Origin: Bacteroidales bacterium
Lineage (GTDB): Bacteria > Bacteroidota > Bacteroidia > Bacteroidales > GCA-2748055
DNA: 5,701 nt
NCBI GenBank assembly: GCA_023135025.1
Contig: JAGLTY010000153.1
Coordinates: forward strand, 1 to 5,701
Direction of reading: 5' to 3'
Both the position numbers and the translations under genes were made by a program. Below are positions 5,268 to 5,701 of the stretch, piece after piece. Below the pieces are notes generated by a model. That model was given only the letters and a program-made list of their open reading frames with translations. It did no database searches and was not told the origin of the DNA. Position 1 is the first letter of the stretch, and each line of letters opens with the position of its first letter.

Positions 5268-5701
5268 TCAATCTTCGGCAATGGTGTCGGTTACCTCGAA
5301 CTCTGTCTCCCTCTCACCGCTTTTCCTGTATTTGATAAGAGAGACTGCCATGGTGCTGCTGGAGGCGAGAATAACCAGCAGGAGTATTCCCTCGTTGAAC
5401 TCGGCCACGGCCAGCGATTCAGGAATGGAGTAGTAGAGCAGGATAGTGATTAATCCCCTGGGAGCCATCCAGATATCGGGATAGATATCCTTTCGGAAAA
5501 CTACCCTGAACCAGGCAAACCGAATGCCGTAGAGGATGGCCAGGATCAGTATGCTGACCACCCATACCTTCAGATCCAGCAGACTGGTCATTACAATCGT
5601 AAATCCAAAGATTACAAAAAAGAAGGTCCTGACCACAAAGGAGGATTCCAGGGTGATCATTTTGAAGTTTTCAAAAATGGTGGTCATCTGCCCCTCGTTC
5701 A
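5268..5701 (-). CDS. Cation/proton antiporter, C-terminal 143 residues
   Basis: The reading frame is open to the right edge, so the start lies outside the window and the ATG at 5687 is internal. The visible part begins NEGQMTTIFENF, continues with a hydrophobic helix at about residues 20-41 (RTFFFVIFGFTIVM), another at about 44-63 (VWVVSILILAILYGIRFAWF), the conserved WMAPRGLITILLYYSIP stretch (about 77-93) and a last helix at about 104-122. It closes with a short acidic cytoplasmic tail ending IAED. The E-x-x-F-V-V-R-T-F-F-F-x-x-F-G pattern and the APRGLIT helix are typical of the last third of CPA-type Na+/H+ or K+/H+ antiporters, which sit in the inner membrane and exchange cations for protons. 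The ion cannot be told from this part. The stop at 5270-5268 lies 50 nt before slyD on the same strand. Confidence 0.78.
   Translation of the reverse strand, partial: NEGQMTTIFENFKMITLESSFVVRTFFFVIFGFTIVMTSLLDLKVWVVSILILAILYGIRFAWFRVVFRKDIYPDIWMAPRGLITILLYYSIPESLAVAEFNEGILLLVILASSSTMAVSLIKYRKSGERETEFEVTDTIAED

Noticed and set aside
4112..5453. Other short frames opposite or within yafV, slyD and the antiporter
   Set aside because: Each overlaps a well-supported gene and shows no family motif.
1..5701. tRNA, rRNA, CRISPR array, insertion sequence, prophage or attachment sites
   Set aside because: No phased repeat-spacer pattern, transposase motif, terminal inverted repeats or tRNA-like cloverleaf was seen on either strand.

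Overview
The window looks like a chromosomal segment from a member of the Bacteroidota. The reasons are protein resemblance (the porin, PhoB-like regulator, long phosphate permease and SlyD all look like that phylum's versions), mostly absent Shine-Dalgarno sequences, and promoter-like TAnnTTTG octamers of the Bacteroidota sigma factor type. Placement below phylum is not possible from this sequence. Six protein-coding genes are visible, two of them cut by the window edges. I see no RNA genes, mobile elements or CRISPR arrays.

Left part (1-3745) is a probable phosphate-acquisition module. It holds the N-terminal part of an outer-membrane porin resembling the OprO/OprP type (minus strand), a divergent PhoB-like response regulator (plus strand), and a large PiT-family phosphate permease with a C-terminal PhoU-like domain (minus strand). 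The permease converges on the regulator with only 13 nt between stop codons. All three genes have, upstream of the start, a pair of TTAAYR/TTWAYR hexamers spaced 11 bp apart. In each case the pair ends 19-20 nt before a -7-like octamer. This resembles Pho boxes replacing the -33 element, and suggests the regulator controls itself, the porin and the permease.

Right part (3760-5701) is unrelated housekeeping. A YafV/Nit2-type omega-amidase on the plus strand is preceded by a perfect 9-bp inverted repeat. It overlaps by 4 bp, tail to tail, with a SlyD-type peptidyl-prolyl isomerase carrying a cysteine-rich tail. Upstream of slyD, on the same strand, is the C-terminal end of a cation/proton antiporter.

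Working model (inference): under phosphate limitation the regulator, phosphorylated by a kinase encoded elsewhere, would raise porin and permease levels so phosphate crosses the outer and then the inner membrane. The PhoU-like tail may gate the permease. No clearly new multi-gene system is visible; the shared promoter architecture is the most notable unexplained signal. Non-coding stretches are 506-684, 1387-1399, 3665-3805 and 5218-5267, none over 300 nt.
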